64,000 bases of DNA from Mycolicibacterium neoaurum ATCC 25795 (GTDB lineage Bacteria; Actinomycetota; Actinomycetes; Mycobacteriales; Mycobacteriaceae): positions 62,001 to 126,000 of the forward strand of contig NZ_JMDW01000011.1 of the NCBI RefSeq assembly GCF_000691525.1, written 5' to 3'. Within the stretch, counting starts at the first letter, position 1. Each line of letters starts with the position of its first letter. Positions 22,886 through 31,642 of the stretch are shown in pieces. Made by a program: the position numbers and the translations under genes. The notes beneath the pieces are model-generated. The model did no database searches. It was not told where the DNA came from and saw nothing but the letters and a program-made list of their open reading frames with translations.

Positions 22886-22946
22886 GCGAGCGTGCGTGTC
22901 TGCTGCGCGACACGCCATGTCTCGCCCCTAGTCGACGCACGCTCGC
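22886..22946. repeat. 61-bp palindromic element inside the MGLP operon
   Basis: Outer arms GCGAGCGTGCGT (22886-22897) and ACGCACGCTCGC (22935-22946) are perfect inverted copies; a nested dyad GTGTC...GACAC spans 22896-22913. It fills most of the 97-base gap between the GH57 and GT4 genes and would fold in the transcript. Like the element at 18401 it looks like a dispersed intergenic repeat. Confidence 0.7.
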
Positions 22947-22968
22947 GCGCCGTCAGAGGTGTCCGCCG

Positions 22969-24195
22969 ATGAAGATCTTGATGGTCTCCTGGGAGTACCC
23001 GCCGGTGATCATCGGCGGCCTCGGCAGACATGTGCATCACCTGGCCACCGAACTCGTCGAGGCCGGCCACGAGGTCGTGGTCTTGTCGCGCCGGCCGACC
23101 GGTACCGACCCGAGCACCCACCCGTCCACCGACGAGATGTCCGAGGGTGTGCGCGTCATCGCCGCCGCCCAGGATCCACACGAATTCGCCTTCGGCACCG
23201 ACATGATGGCCTGGACGCTGGCCATGGGTCATTCGATGATCCGGTCGGGACTGACCCTGCGTGACTGGCAGCCCGATCTGGTGCATGCCCACGACTGGCT
23301 GGTCGCACACCCGGCGATCGCGCTGGCCGAATTCTTCGACGTGCCTTTGGTTTCCACCATCCATGCCACCGAGGCCGGCAGACACTCGGGGTGGGTATCC
23401 GGTGCGGTCAGCCGACAGGTGCACGCCCTGGAATCGTGGCTCGTGCACGAATCCGATTCGCTGATCACCTGTTCGGCGTCCATGCGCGAGGAGATCACCG
23501 AACTGTTCGGACCGGGCCTGGCCGAGACCACGGTCATCCCCAACGGGATCGACACCGACGGTTGGCCGTTCGCCACCCGTCGCCCGCACGACGGCGCACC
23601 CGAGCTGTTGTTCTTCGGCCGCCTCGAGTACGAGAAGGGCGTGCACGACGCCATCGCGGCGCTGCCCCGCATCCGCCGGACGCACCCGGGCACCACGCTG
23701 ACCATCGCCGGTGACGGCACCCAACTCGATTTCCTGAGCGCACAGGCCCGCAAGCACAAGGTGCTCAAGGCGACCAAGTTCATCGGACGAGTCGACCACG
23801 AGGGTCTGGTGCGATTGCTGCACAAGGCCGACGTCGCCGTGCTGCCATCGCATTACGAACCGTTCGGCATCGTCGCCCTGGAGGCCGCGGCCACCGGCAC
23901 TCCCCTGGTCACCTCGAATATCGGCGGGCTCGGCGAGGCCGTCATCGACGGTGTCACCGGGGTGTCCTGCCCGCCGCGCAATGTCGCCGCACTCGCGGAT
24001 GCGGTGCGCCGGGTACTCGACGATCCCGCCGCCGCACAGCAGCGCGCGGTGGCGGCCAGGGACCGACTCGGTGACTTCTCCTGGCCGAACGTCGCCGACC
24101 ACACCGCACAGGTGTACCTGGCCGCCAAACGCGCCGAACGCCAGCCCCAGCCGCGTCGGCTGATCGTCGAACGTCCTCTGCCCGACTACGGTTGA
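22969..24195 (+). CDS. GT4 glycosyltransferase, alpha-1,4-glucosyltransferase (Rv3032-like)
   Basis: 408 residues. N-terminal GT-B domain with WEYPPVIIGGLGRHVHHLA and DLVHAHDW; C-terminal nucleotide-sugar domain with FFGRLEYEKGVHDAI and the EX7E region SHYEPFGIVALEAAATGTPLV. This fits ADP/UDP-glucose retaining glucosyltransferases. Rv3032 elongates the alpha-1,4-glucan of MGLP and also affects glycogen and capsular glucan in M. tuberculosis. Start ATG at 22969 gives MKILMVSWEYPP, the usual beginning for the family. About 97 bases, mostly palindromic, separate it from the GH57 gene. Confidence 0.93.
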   Translation: MKILMVSWEYPPVIIGGLGRHVHHLATELVEAGHEVVVLSRRPTGTDPSTHPSTDEMSEGVRVIAAAQDPHEFAFGTDMMAWTLAMGHSMIRSGLTLRDWQPDLVHAHDWLVAHPAIALAEFFDVPLVSTIHATEAGRHSGWVSGAVSRQVHALESWLVHESDSLITCSASMREEITELFGPGLAETTVIPNGIDTDGWPFATRRPHDGAPELLFFGRLEYEKGVHDAIAALPRIRRTHPGTTLTIAGDGTQLDFLSAQARKHKVLKATKFIGRVDHEGLVRLLHKADVAVLPSHYEPFGIVALEAAATGTPLVTSNIGGLGEAVIDGVTGVSCPPRNVAALADAVRRVLDDPAAAQQRAVAARDRLGDFSWPNVADHTAQVYLAAKRAERQPQPRRLIVERPLPDYG

Positions 24196-24260
24196 TCCGC
24201 GCAAGCGAACACCTCGGTCCCCGAGGTGAATCACACGGCGCCGTATTCCGTTTCCGGTCG

Positions 24261-24266
24261 TAGGCT
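24261..24266 (+). promoter_or_regulatory. -10 box (TAGGCT), likely leaderless start
   Basis: TAGGCT ends 6 bases before the ATG of the SRPBCC gene at 24273; no Shine-Dalgarno sequence is present. Confidence 0.5.
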
Positions 24267-24272
24267 GGTGAG

Positions 24273-25067
24273 ATGCCGGTGCATCACGATGACGCAGAGC
24301 GCTGGATCGAGCTGGGGCTGACCGTCGATGCCGGCCCCGAACAGGTGTGGCACGCGCTGGCCACAGGCGCGGGCAACTCGGCCTGGTTCACCCGCTGCGA
24401 GATCGAGGAAAAGGTCGGTGGGGCAATCCGATTCGACTTCGGACCCGCCGGCGATTCGGTCGGTGAGGTCACCGAGTGGGATCCGCTGCGCCGCTTCGGC
24501 TACGTCGAACGAGATTGGGCCGGCGACGCCCCGCCGCTGACCACCCAGATCACCGTGACTGACCGGCTCGATGGACACTGCGACGTCGCGATGGTGCACT
24601 CGCTGGTGACCGACCGTCCCGACTGGGACACCGATCTCGAGGGCTTCGAAGCGGGCTGGACCGGGCACTTCGCAGTGCTGCGCAGCTATCTGCGCCATTT
24701 CGCGGGGCGCCGCGCGGTGACCTATCGACTCTCCTCGGCATCGCCGGACTCGCCGTACGAGGCCTGGAAGCGGTTCACCGAGGTCATGCACCTGCACGGT
24801 GTCGACGTCGGCGATCTGCGCACGGTAGGCACCACGATCGACAACATCAACGGGCAGGTGGACTGGGTCCAGCAGGACGATCGGCAGCGCCACGTGCTGG
24901 TGCGCCTGGCCGAACCGCTACCCGGCCTCGTGCTGTTCGGCATGTATACACCGGGCGGAAAAGCGATGTTGAGCCTGAACGCGTTCTTCTACGGTGCCGA
25001 CGCTGCCGACGATGCCGAGGTGACCCGCACCGCCTGGCACCGGCTGCTGGAGCACACCTTCGGCTGA
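24273..25067 (+). CDS. SRPBCC/AHSA1-domain protein
   Basis: 264 residues. WIELGLTVDAGPEQVWHAL at the start, then FDFGPAGDSVGEVTEWDPLRRFGYVE and LEGFEAGWTGHFAVLRSYLRHF are characteristic of the START/AHSA1 hydrophobic-pocket fold. The domain covers about residues 10-145; the C-terminal 120 residues may be a second, weaker copy. Ligand unknown. It has its own promoter, 77 bases after the GT4 gene, and is convergent with the hexapeptide acyltransferase. Confidence 0.78.
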   Translation: MPVHHDDAERWIELGLTVDAGPEQVWHALATGAGNSAWFTRCEIEEKVGGAIRFDFGPAGDSVGEVTEWDPLRRFGYVERDWAGDAPPLTTQITVTDRLDGHCDVAMVHSLVTDRPDWDTDLEGFEAGWTGHFAVLRSYLRHFAGRRAVTYRLSSASPDSPYEAWKRFTEVMHLHGVDVGDLRTVGTTIDNINGQVDWVQQDDRQRHVLVRLAEPLPGLVLFGMYTPGGKAMLSLNAFFYGADAADDAEVTRTAWHRLLEHTFG

Positions 25068-25079
25068 TCGGCCGTGCCG

Positions 25080-25817
25080 TCAGCGGGCGGCCTTCTTGCG
25101 CTCGATATCGGCCAGATTGGCGGCCAGCTCGGCGCGCTGGGCGGCCGACGCGTCCCAGGCGACCTTGCGGTTCTTGACAACCTTGGCCGGCGACCCGACA
25201 GCGATCGAGTAGTCCGGAATCTCTCCCTTGACCACCGCATGCGCGCCGAGCACGCACCCACGGCCCACCGACGTTCCGCGCAGCACGCTGACCTTGGCAG
25301 CCACCCAGGTGTCGGGCCCGATCCGCACCGGGCTCTTGATGATGCCCTGGTCCTTGATCGGAAGTTCCAGACTGTCCATCTTGTGGTCGAAATCGCAGAC
25401 ATAACACCAGTCGGCCATCAGCACGGAATCACCCAGTTCGATGTCCAGGTAGGTGTTGATGACGTTGTCACGGCCGAGGACCACTTTGTCACCGATGCGC
25501 AGTGAACCTTCGTGGCAGCGGATGGTGTTCTTGTCGCCGATGTGAACCCAGCGGCCGATCTCCATGGTGGACAGCTCCGGCGTGGCTTCGATCTCCACGC
25601 CCTTGCCGAGGAACACCATGCCGCGGGTGATGATGTGGGGGTTGCGCAGCTTGAACTTGAGCAGGCGCCAGTACCGCACGAGGTACCACGGCGTGTACGC
25701 CTTGTTGGCCAGCACCCAGCGCAGTGAATCGCGGGTCAGGAACCGAGCCTGGCGCGGATCGCCCAGCCGCGAACCTCGCCACCTCTTGTGCAACGGCGCG
25801 CCCCACATCGTCGTCAT
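25080..25817 (-). CDS. Left-handed beta-helix (hexapeptide) acyltransferase (Rv3034c-like)
   Basis: 245 residues. After a basic N-terminus, repeated hexapeptide steps (IITRGMVFLGKGVEIEAT, VHIGDKNTIRCHEG, LRIGDKVVLGRDNVINTY, VRIGPDTWVAAKVSVLRG, VGRGCVLGAHAVVKGEIP) build the parallel beta-helix of acyltransferases using acetyl- or succinyl-CoA. Rv3034c is in the M. tuberculosis MGLP neighbourhood and was linked to its acylation, so this is probably the same role. It starts 48 bases from the divergent lipoprotein, both with leaderless-type promoters. Confidence 0.85.
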   Translation of the reverse strand: MTTMWGAPLHKRWRGSRLGDPRQARFLTRDSLRWVLANKAYTPWYLVRYWRLLKFKLRNPHIITRGMVFLGKGVEIEATPELSTMEIGRWVHIGDKNTIRCHEGSLRIGDKVVLGRDNVINTYLDIELGDSVLMADWCYVCDFDHKMDSLELPIKDQGIIKSPVRIGPDTWVAAKVSVLRGTSVGRGCVLGAHAVVKGEIPDYSIAVGSPAKVVKNRKVAWDASAAQRAELAANLADIERKKAAR

Positions 25818-25825
25818 GGCCGGTC

Positions 25826-25831
25826 AGCCTA
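25826..25831 (-). promoter_or_regulatory. -10 box (TAGGCT on minus strand)
   Basis: TAGGCT on the minus strand lies 8 bases before the ATG of the hexapeptide acyltransferase (25817), a leaderless arrangement. Confidence 0.5.
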
Positions 25832-25849
25832 CGCGAGACCGTCACGGGC

Positions 25850-25855
25850 TAGTCT
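25850..25855 (+). promoter_or_regulatory. -10 box (TAGTCT)
   Basis: TAGTCT ends 9 bases before the ATG of the beta-propeller lipoprotein at 25865; the leader would be very short or absent. Confidence 0.45.
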
Positions 25856-25864
25856 CGGGACTCG

Positions 25865-27154
25865 ATGCCTGCACTCCGAAAATCTGCGCGCCGGCTTGCC
25901 GCCGTCCTGTCGATGACCACGCTGCTGGCTTCGGCGTGCGCGAACACCGATTCCTGGGTCGAGGCCCATCCCGCGACCGGGTGGTCCGCGCAGTACGCCG
26001 ATGCGGCCAACAGCAGCTACAGCCCTGTCGACGGCGCCAGAGAACTGAGCCTGGATTGGCAGCGCTCGGTCAAGGGTGCGCTGGGCGCGCAGGCCGCCCT
26101 GGGTTCGGGTGCCTACCTGGCGGTCAACGGCCAGACCGCCGACGGCTGCTCGTTGATGGTGTGGGAGAACGACAACAACGGTCGGCAACGGTGGTGCACC
26201 AGGCTCTGGCAGGGCGGCGGCTTGTCCAGCCCGCTGTTCGACGGCTTCGACAACCTCTATATCGGCCAACCGGGCGCCATCATGTCGTTCCCGCCGACGC
26301 AGTGGATCCGCTGGCGGCAGCCGGTGATCGGCATGCCGATGACCCCGCGCCTGCTCGATCCCGGACACCTGCTGGTGTTCACCCATCTGGGCCAGGTGCT
26401 GGTGTTCGACGCGCATCGAGGAACCGTCATCGGTACGCCGCTTGATCTCGTCGCCGGCGTCGATCCCACCGATTCGCAACGCGGACTCGACGACTGCGTC
26501 ACCGAACGCAGTGGTTGCCCGGTGGCTTCGGCGCCGGCGTTCAGCGCCGACACCGGCATGCTGGTCGCCGGACTCTGGCAACCCGGCGCCCCGGCACCGG
26601 TCCTCACCGGATTGAAGTATCGCCCCGACGCCACCGCGATGGTGAGCACGGCGTGGACCAGCACCGCCATCGGCGGCGGACCGATCGCCAGCCCGGTGCT
26701 CTCGGCGGACGGCACCGTCGCCTACGTCACCGGCCGCGACAACCGACTGTGGGCGATCGACACCGCCGACGGCAGCGCAAGATGGTCGGTGGCACTGGAC
26801 TCCACCCCGCGAACTCCACCGTCGGTGACCCCGGATGGACACGTCATCGCCGGCGGAGGACCGGGTTCGCATCTGGTGTCGGTCACCGACAGCGGCGAGA
26901 TCGCCTGGAGCCGTGACGATGTCGAACCGTTGACGACGTCCACGCAGAGCGGCGGCGGCACCGGCTACGCGGTGATCCGCGACGGTGACGCCGGTCAGGC
27001 GCTGCTGGTATTCGACACCGCCGACGGCCGCACCCTCAACCAGTACCCGTTACCGGAGGCCGACGGTGCGCCGCTCGGTGTGTCGGTGGGCCATGACCGT
27101 AGGGTTGTCGTCACCACCAGCGCAGGCCAGGTCTACAGCTTCGCTCCGGTCTAG
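25865..27154 (+). CDS. PQQ-like beta-propeller lipoprotein (Rv3035-like)
   Basis: 429 residues. A basic N-terminus, a hydrophobic stretch and LLASAC with Cys25 form a lipoprotein signal, so it is likely anchored on the outer face of the membrane. The rest has PQQ/pyrrolo-quinoline-like propeller blades: LSLDWQRSVKGALG, GRQRWCTRLWQGG, DGTVAYVTGRDNRLWAIDTADGSARW and GQALLVFDTADGRTLNQYPLP. No catalytic residues are visible; such propellers are usually scaffolds or sensors. Convergent with the TB22.2-like gene 8 bases away. Equivalent to Rv3035. Confidence 0.85.
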   Translation: MPALRKSARRLAAVLSMTTLLASACANTDSWVEAHPATGWSAQYADAANSSYSPVDGARELSLDWQRSVKGALGAQAALGSGAYLAVNGQTADGCSLMVWENDNNGRQRWCTRLWQGGGLSSPLFDGFDNLYIGQPGAIMSFPPTQWIRWRQPVIGMPMTPRLLDPGHLLVFTHLGQVLVFDAHRGTVIGTPLDLVAGVDPTDSQRGLDDCVTERSGCPVASAPAFSADTGMLVAGLWQPGAPAPVLTGLKYRPDATAMVSTAWTSTAIGGGPIASPVLSADGTVAYVTGRDNRLWAIDTADGSARWSVALDSTPRTPPSVTPDGHVIAGGGPGSHLVSVTDSGEIAWSRDDVEPLTTSTQSGGGTGYAVIRDGDAGQALLVFDTADGRTLNQYPLPEADGAPLGVSVGHDRRVVVTTSAGQVYSFAPV

Positions 27155-27162
27155 GTTCGCGC

Positions 27163-27867
27163 TCAGGCCAGCAGCGGGGCCACCGTTGCGCGCGGCACCG
27201 AAACCTGAACGGCGCCGGCCGATTCGGGCAGCAATTCGCCCTGGCTGAAGAAGAAGATCACCGCATCGTCGGTGATGGCGAAGTTCTGATAGTTGGCCGG
27301 GTCCAGACCCGCATCCGGTAACACCGGATCGGGGATGCCCGACTGCCGGGCCAAATCGGCCTGCACCACCGGGAAGATCACCGGCAGCGGGTCTGCACCC
27401 TCGCGGAACAGCTTCTCGAAGGTGATCGGCTTGCGGTAAGCCTGATCCCAGCTGAACGATTTGTAGAACGTCTGCGGGTGGGCCCCACCGACATTCTGAT
27501 AGGTGGTGAACACCACCGACTGGGTCCCCCGCGGCGGGACGGCGGAACTGTACTGGACGGTGGTGGTGTCCAGTTCGTAGGGCATCCCGCGGAAGTCCGG
27601 GGACTTCGCGACGTTCAGGAAGCCATCGCGGGTCTGCTTGACGTACTCGATCACCGGTTTGGGATCGGGAAAGTTCGCCGGGAACTTGATGTTCAGCGTG
27701 TAGGCCGGATCGGTCTGGGCGATGGTGCACACGTTGTCGGGCCCGAGCACGCCGTCGACGTCGCTGCACCCCGGTGGCGCGGCTGCGGCGACCGGTGCAC
27801 CCGCGACGCCCAGCAGGGCCGTGGTGGTTGCTGCCAGCACGGTGACGGCCAGCGGGGGTACACGCAT
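27163..27867 (-). CDS. Secreted protein, DUF3298-type (TB22.2/Rv3036c-like)
   Basis: 234 residues with a signal peptide (MRVPPLAVTVLAATTTALLG...AAAAPPG, cleavage near residue 30) and a mature part with Cys34 and Cys47 that could pair. The body ANFPDPKPVIEYVKQTRDGF, YELDTTTVQYSS, TQSVVFTTYQNVGGAHPQ and the C-terminal DAVIFFFSQGELLPESAG match the DUF3298/RsiV-like domain found in anti-sigma factors and PdaC. M. tuberculosis Rv3036c (TB22.2) is a secreted esterase-like antigen. The ATG at 27867 was chosen for the signal peptide; the longer frame is antisense noise. Confidence 0.85.
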   Translation of the reverse strand: MRVPPLAVTVLAATTTALLGVAGAPVAAAAPPGCSDVDGVLGPDNVCTIAQTDPAYTLNIKFPANFPDPKPVIEYVKQTRDGFLNVAKSPDFRGMPYELDTTTVQYSSAVPPRGTQSVVFTTYQNVGGAHPQTFYKSFSWDQAYRKPITFEKLFREGADPLPVIFPVVQADLARQSGIPDPVLPDAGLDPANYQNFAITDDAVIFFFSQGELLPESAGAVQVSVPRATVAPLLA

Positions 27868-27931
27868 CTGGGAGATCCTCCGAGGAACGGGAGCGGCACA
27901 GGCGCCGCCGGTACCAAGATTACCTGTGGCA

Positions 27932-29101
27932 CTATCGCGACGGACGACAAATGAATGCCACCGCGCGACTGGCGGCCCCGGTACCGATGCGGGTGAGCAC
28001 CACCGACAGCGCAGACGTGCCCCGCAACTTAAGCCGCCGACGCAGGACGTCGGGGTCGATATCGACGCCGCGGACCAAGATCTCCACCGCACCACAGTCC
28101 CTGGCCACCAGTTCGCGGCGCAGCCGCTTCTCGTCGAATCCGATCTCGGCGAGCACCTCGAATCCGCGGACTCCTTCGGGCACCACATCCCCGGACAGAT
28201 ACGCGATATCGGGATCCAGTTGCCACAGGCCGTGTCGGGTCGCGTACTGGCGCACCAGACCGGCGCGCACCACCGCCCCGTCGGGGTCGATGATCCACCG
28301 GCCGGCCGCTGCCACGGTGCAGTCGTCGGGATCGGCATCGGTCAACTCCTCGGCCCTGTCCAGGACGACCGCACGCCGGTGCACCCCGGCTGCGCGCAGA
28401 CCGGCGGACCACAGGCACGCCTCGCGCACGCTGCCACCCCATGACGTCACCGCGATCTCGCCGGTGAACCCCAGCTCGTCGAGCTGGCCGAAATCGATTC
28501 CCGGAGCACATTTCACGACGATGTGTCGATCGCGGTAGACCTCGAGCAGAGTGTCCAACGGCGGCGTATACGCCCGTGGATCGAAGCGTCGACGGCCACC
28601 GGCACGCCTGCCGGGATCAGCGAGCACGACGGTATCGCGGCTGACCGGGACGAGCGCATCGGCGAGCACCAAAGCCGCATCGGGAACGTTGTTGTGCGCC
28701 ATGGCAAGCCGCACCCGATCCAGATCGCTGCCGAGCACCGATTCGGCCCTCGGTATGAGCGCGGCCAGTTCGGCACCCACCGAGCACGTCACATCGTGGA
28801 CACGCATGCCGGCCAGCCGCTGAGCACGGTGTAGCGCCACCGGCTCGGCGGTGGCCTGCTGCATGGCGTCATCGGTGAACAACCACGACGACGCGTCGGC
28901 GAATTTGGTCCGCGCCCGCCGCCGCAGCAGGGTGGTCTCCACCAGCACCGCCGTGCGATCGCCGAAACGCTCACGCACCGAGGTGATATCGGCCACCCGG
29001 CCGGCATCGCTCAACGACAGCTCGGCGATCTCGGCCAGTGCCCGACGACCTTCGTCGCCACCGAGGTAGGCGACATCGTCGAGCGAGAAGACTACCGCCA
29101 C
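27932..29101 (-). CDS. Class I SAM-dependent methyltransferase, THUMP-like C-terminus (Rv3037c-like)
   Basis: 389 residues. Motif I-like VHDVTCSVGAELAALIP, acidic VLGSDLDRVRLAMAHNN and VVLADPGRRAGGRRRFDP form a Rossmann methyltransferase; the C-terminal VEILVRGVDIDPDVLRRRLKLRGTSAL resembles the THUMP-associated segment of RNA methyltransferases. A tRNA or rRNA target is likely but unproven. Last gene of a seven-gene minus-strand operon; only one base separates its start from the previous stop. Confidence 0.8.
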   Translation of the reverse strand: MAVVFSLDDVAYLGGDEGRRALAEIAELSLSDAGRVADITSVRERFGDRTAVLVETTLLRRRARTKFADASSWLFTDDAMQQATAEPVALHRAQRLAGMRVHDVTCSVGAELAALIPRAESVLGSDLDRVRLAMAHNNVPDAALVLADALVPVSRDTVVLADPGRRAGGRRRFDPRAYTPPLDTLLEVYRDRHIVVKCAPGIDFGQLDELGFTGEIAVTSWGGSVREACLWSAGLRAAGVHRRAVVLDRAEELTDADPDDCTVAAAGRWIIDPDGAVVRAGLVRQYATRHGLWQLDPDIAYLSGDVVPEGVRGFEVLAEIGFDEKRLRRELVARDCGAVEILVRGVDIDPDVLRRRLKLRGTSALSVVLTRIGTGAASRAVAFICRPSR

Positions 29102-29102
29102 A

Positions 29103-30101
29103 TCACAACGGCTTGGTGCCCGTGACCATCACGTTGTAGAACCAGCCCTTGGGCACGACCTTGCGCCAAACGTTGGCATCCACCCAGCTCAGCGTCGTCC
29201 AGCTGTTGAAGGCGAACTTCGCCCATCCCCAACCCAGCCGGCCCGGCGGCACCGATGCCTCGAAGGTCCTGATGGGCCAGCCGAGCATCGCCGCGGTGAA
29301 CTCCTCGCTGGCGGTGGCCACCTCGACGGCACCGGCATTGGTGGCCATCCGCTCCAGATCCTCGGGATCGAAGGTGTGCAGATCCACGACTGCCTCGAGT
29401 GCGGCGGCGCGGGAGGACTCGTCCAGTTCCTCCTGCGGGCGGCGCCAGTTCTCCAACCCGGGCAGTTTGGTGATGTTGGTCGACAGATGCCAGGTCAGCG
29501 TCGAGAGGTTGCGCGCGTAGACATTGCCCGCGCTGGTCGGCTCACCGGCGAAGACGAACCGCCCACCGGGCTTGAGGATGCGGACCACCTCGCGCAGCGA
29601 CTTCTCCACGTCCGGGATGTGGTGCAGCACGGCGTGCCCGACCACCAGATCGAAGGTGTTGTCCTCGTACGGGATGCCCTCGGCATCGGCGACGCGACCG
29701 TCGATGTCGAGGCCGAGACCCTGCCCGTTGCGGGTGGCGACCTTGACCATGCCCGGGGACAGATCGGTCACCGAGCCACGGCGGGCCACCCCGGCCTGGA
29801 TGAGGTTGAGCAGGAAGAATCCGGTGCCGCAGCCCAGCTCCAGGGCCCGGTCGTAGGGCAGTTCCTGCTGAACATGCTCGGGCACGATGGCGTCGAAGCG
29901 ACCGCGCGCGTAGTCGATGCAGCGCTGGTCATAGGAGATCGACCACTTGTCGTCGTAGGTCTCGGCCTCCCAGTCGTGATACAGGATCTGGGCCAGCTTG
30001 GTGTCCTTGAGGGCGGCCTCGACCTGCTCGGCGGTGGCGTGCGGGTTGGGCTCCGGAGCCGCCCCGGCGGCGACATCGGGCGTGTGGTCCGTGCTCGTCA
30101 T
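29103..30101 (-). CDS. Class I SAM-dependent methyltransferase (Rv3038c-like)
   Basis: 332 residues. Motif I LELGCGTGFFLLNLI, post-I VTDLSPGMVKVATRN, motif II FDLVVGHAVLHHIPD and motif III ILKPGGRFVFAGEP give a standard small-molecule or lipid methyltransferase. An N-terminal region of about 90 residues (DWEAETYDDKWSISYDQRC) precedes the fold. The C-terminal segment after about 200 is long and possibly a cap. It sits between the enoyl-CoA hydratase and the THUMP-like methyltransferase; the substrate is unknown. Confidence 0.83.
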   Translation of the reverse strand: MTSTDHTPDVAAGAAPEPNPHATAEQVEAALKDTKLAQILYHDWEAETYDDKWSISYDQRCIDYARGRFDAIVPEHVQQELPYDRALELGCGTGFFLLNLIQAGVARRGSVTDLSPGMVKVATRNGQGLGLDIDGRVADAEGIPYEDNTFDLVVGHAVLHHIPDVEKSLREVVRILKPGGRFVFAGEPTSAGNVYARNLSTLTWHLSTNITKLPGLENWRRPQEELDESSRAAALEAVVDLHTFDPEDLERMATNAGAVEVATASEEFTAAMLGWPIRTFEASVPPGRLGWGWAKFAFNSWTTLSWVDANVWRKVVPKGWFYNVMVTGTKPL

Positions 30102-30110
30102 ATGGGCAGC

Positions 30111-30803
30111 CTAACTGCCGGTGCCCGCCCCGAAGACCTCGACGTAGTGCTCGACGCCCTCACCAGCGCCATCGATCATCGCCTTGGCACCGGCCAGCAC
30201 ATGCGCCGGCGTCTCGAGATAACGACGCGCCCAGCTCAGCGCGGCGTCGTAGACACCGTCGGGGGGCACCAGCTCGTCGACCAGCCCGAGCGCCAGGCTC
30301 TCCTCGGCACCGACGAACCGGCCACTGAACACCAGATCCTTGGCCCGCGCCGAGCCGATCGCCGCGACCAGCCGATCGGTCCCCGCGGCGGGCAGCAGCC
30401 CGGCGAGCACCTCGGTCACACCGACCTTGACGTTGTCACCGGCCACCCGCCAGTCCGCGGCCAACGCCAGTGCCAGACCTGATCCCAGCGCGTAGCCGGT
30501 CACCGCGGCAACCGTCGGCTGCGGGATGGCGGCCACCGCGTCCAGTGCCGTTCGGCACGCGGTCGTCACGCTGCGCGCATCGGTGGCAGTCAGGCGGCGC
30601 AGCTCCGCGATGTCGTCACCGGCGCTGAACACCTCGTGACCACCGAAGAGAATGACCGCGCGCACCTGCGGATGGCGTCCGAGCTCACCGGCGACGTCGG
30701 CGAGCTCGCGGTACATCTGGCGGGTCAGCGCGTTGGTGGGCGGCCGCGACAACACCAGGGTGCCGACGCCGTCGTGCACGGCCGAGGTGACGAACTCGGT
30801 CAT
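30111..30803 (-). CDS. echA17: Enoyl-CoA hydratase/isomerase family (EchA17-like)
   Basis: 230 residues, crotonase fold: [11 protein letters not shown], the oxyanion segment [34 protein letters not shown] and [23 protein letters not shown]. The two Glu residues of classical hydratases (E144/E164 in rat) map to VTEVL and are only partly conserved, so hydratase chemistry is plausible, not certain. It begins within the NUDIX gene end (ATGA overlap at 30800-30803). Equivalent to Rv3039c. Confidence 0.87.
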   Translation of the reverse strand: MTEFVTSAVHDGVGTLVLSRPPTNALTRQMYRELADVAGELGRHPQVRAVILFGGHEVFSAGDDIAELRRLTATDARSVTTACRTALDAVAAIPQPTVAAVTGYALGSGLALALAADWRVAGDNVKVGVTEVLAGLLPAAGTDRLVAAIGSARAKDLVFSGRFVGAEESLALGLVDELVPPDGVYDAALSWARRYLETPAHVLAGAKAMIDGAGEGVEHYVEVFGAGTGS

Positions 30804-31642
30804 GGGTTCGGCGGGTTGTTGTAGCCCTCCGGGGAGCGCCGGTTGCGCGCCTCGTTGTAGCGGGCCCCGTCGAAGAACTCGATATCCCAGTCACCGGTCC
30901 CGCTGTCCGCGGACAGGCTCGGCATCATCGCAACGATCTCGCGTTCGGTGGCCAGCACGTCGGCAACCGTGCGCCCGTTGAGCGAGTCCAGCTGCGACCA
31001 GGTCGGCGGCAGCAGGAACGAGCGGCCCTCGGCGAACTCGTCGAGCGCGGCCTGCGGGGTGGACCAGAACGCGCGGTCGCTCTCGGTGTTCTCGCCGTCC
31101 GCGCGCTGCCCCTTCGGCAGGGCACCGACGAAGAAATAGGTGTCATAACGTCGGGTCCGCTCCTCGACCGGGGTGACCCAGTTGGCCCACGGTCGCAGCA
31201 GATCGGCCCGCAGCACCAGTTTCTCGGCACGCAGGAAGTCGGCGAAGGACAGGGAGTTGTCGGCCAATGCCGCCCGCTGCTCGCGGTACACCGACGCATC
31301 GTCGACGAGCACGTCGGAATCGTCGGCGGCGCCGGCGAACAACACGCCGGACTCCTCGAACGTCTCGCGCGCCGCCGCGCAGACCAGCGCCTCGGCCAGG
31401 TCGACGTCGACGTTCATCCGCTCGGCCCACCAGGACGGTTCGGGGCCGTACCAGGCGATGCCCGTCCCCCGATCGCGTTCGTCGACACCCCCGCCGGGAA
31501 AGACCATCACGCCGGCGACGAAATCCATCGCCGAGTGCCGGCGCATCAGGAAGACCTCCAGCGATTCGGCCGTGCCCTGATCGCGTAACAGCATCACCGT
31601 GGAGGCGGGCCGGGGAACCAGCGGGTCCGAGTTATCGCTCAT
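30800..31642 (-). CDS. NUDIX hydrolase (Rv3040c-like)
   Basis: 280 residues. The Nudix region is [12 protein letters not shown] ... [16 protein letters not shown], with a long insert between the Gly-rich part and RETFEESG, typical of the larger actinobacterial Nudix proteins that act on CoA derivatives or nucleotide pyrophosphates. Flanking [12 protein letters not shown] and [11 protein letters not shown] fit this subfamily. Its start overlaps the ABC ATPase stop, its stop overlaps the enoyl-CoA hydratase start. The CoA-linked neighbour makes an acyl-CoA substrate plausible. Confidence 0.86.
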   Translation of the reverse strand: MSDNSDPLVPRPASTVMLLRDQGTAESLEVFLMRRHSAMDFVAGVMVFPGGGVDERDRGTGIAWYGPEPSWWAERMNVDVDLAEALVCAAARETFEESGVLFAGAADDSDVLVDDASVYREQRAALADNSLSFADFLRAEKLVLRADLLRPWANWVTPVEERTRRYDTYFFVGALPKGQRADGENTESDRAFWSTPQAALDEFAEGRSFLLPPTWSQLDSLNGRTVADVLATEREIVAMMPSLSADSGTGDWDIEFFDGARYNEARNRRSPEGYNNPPNP

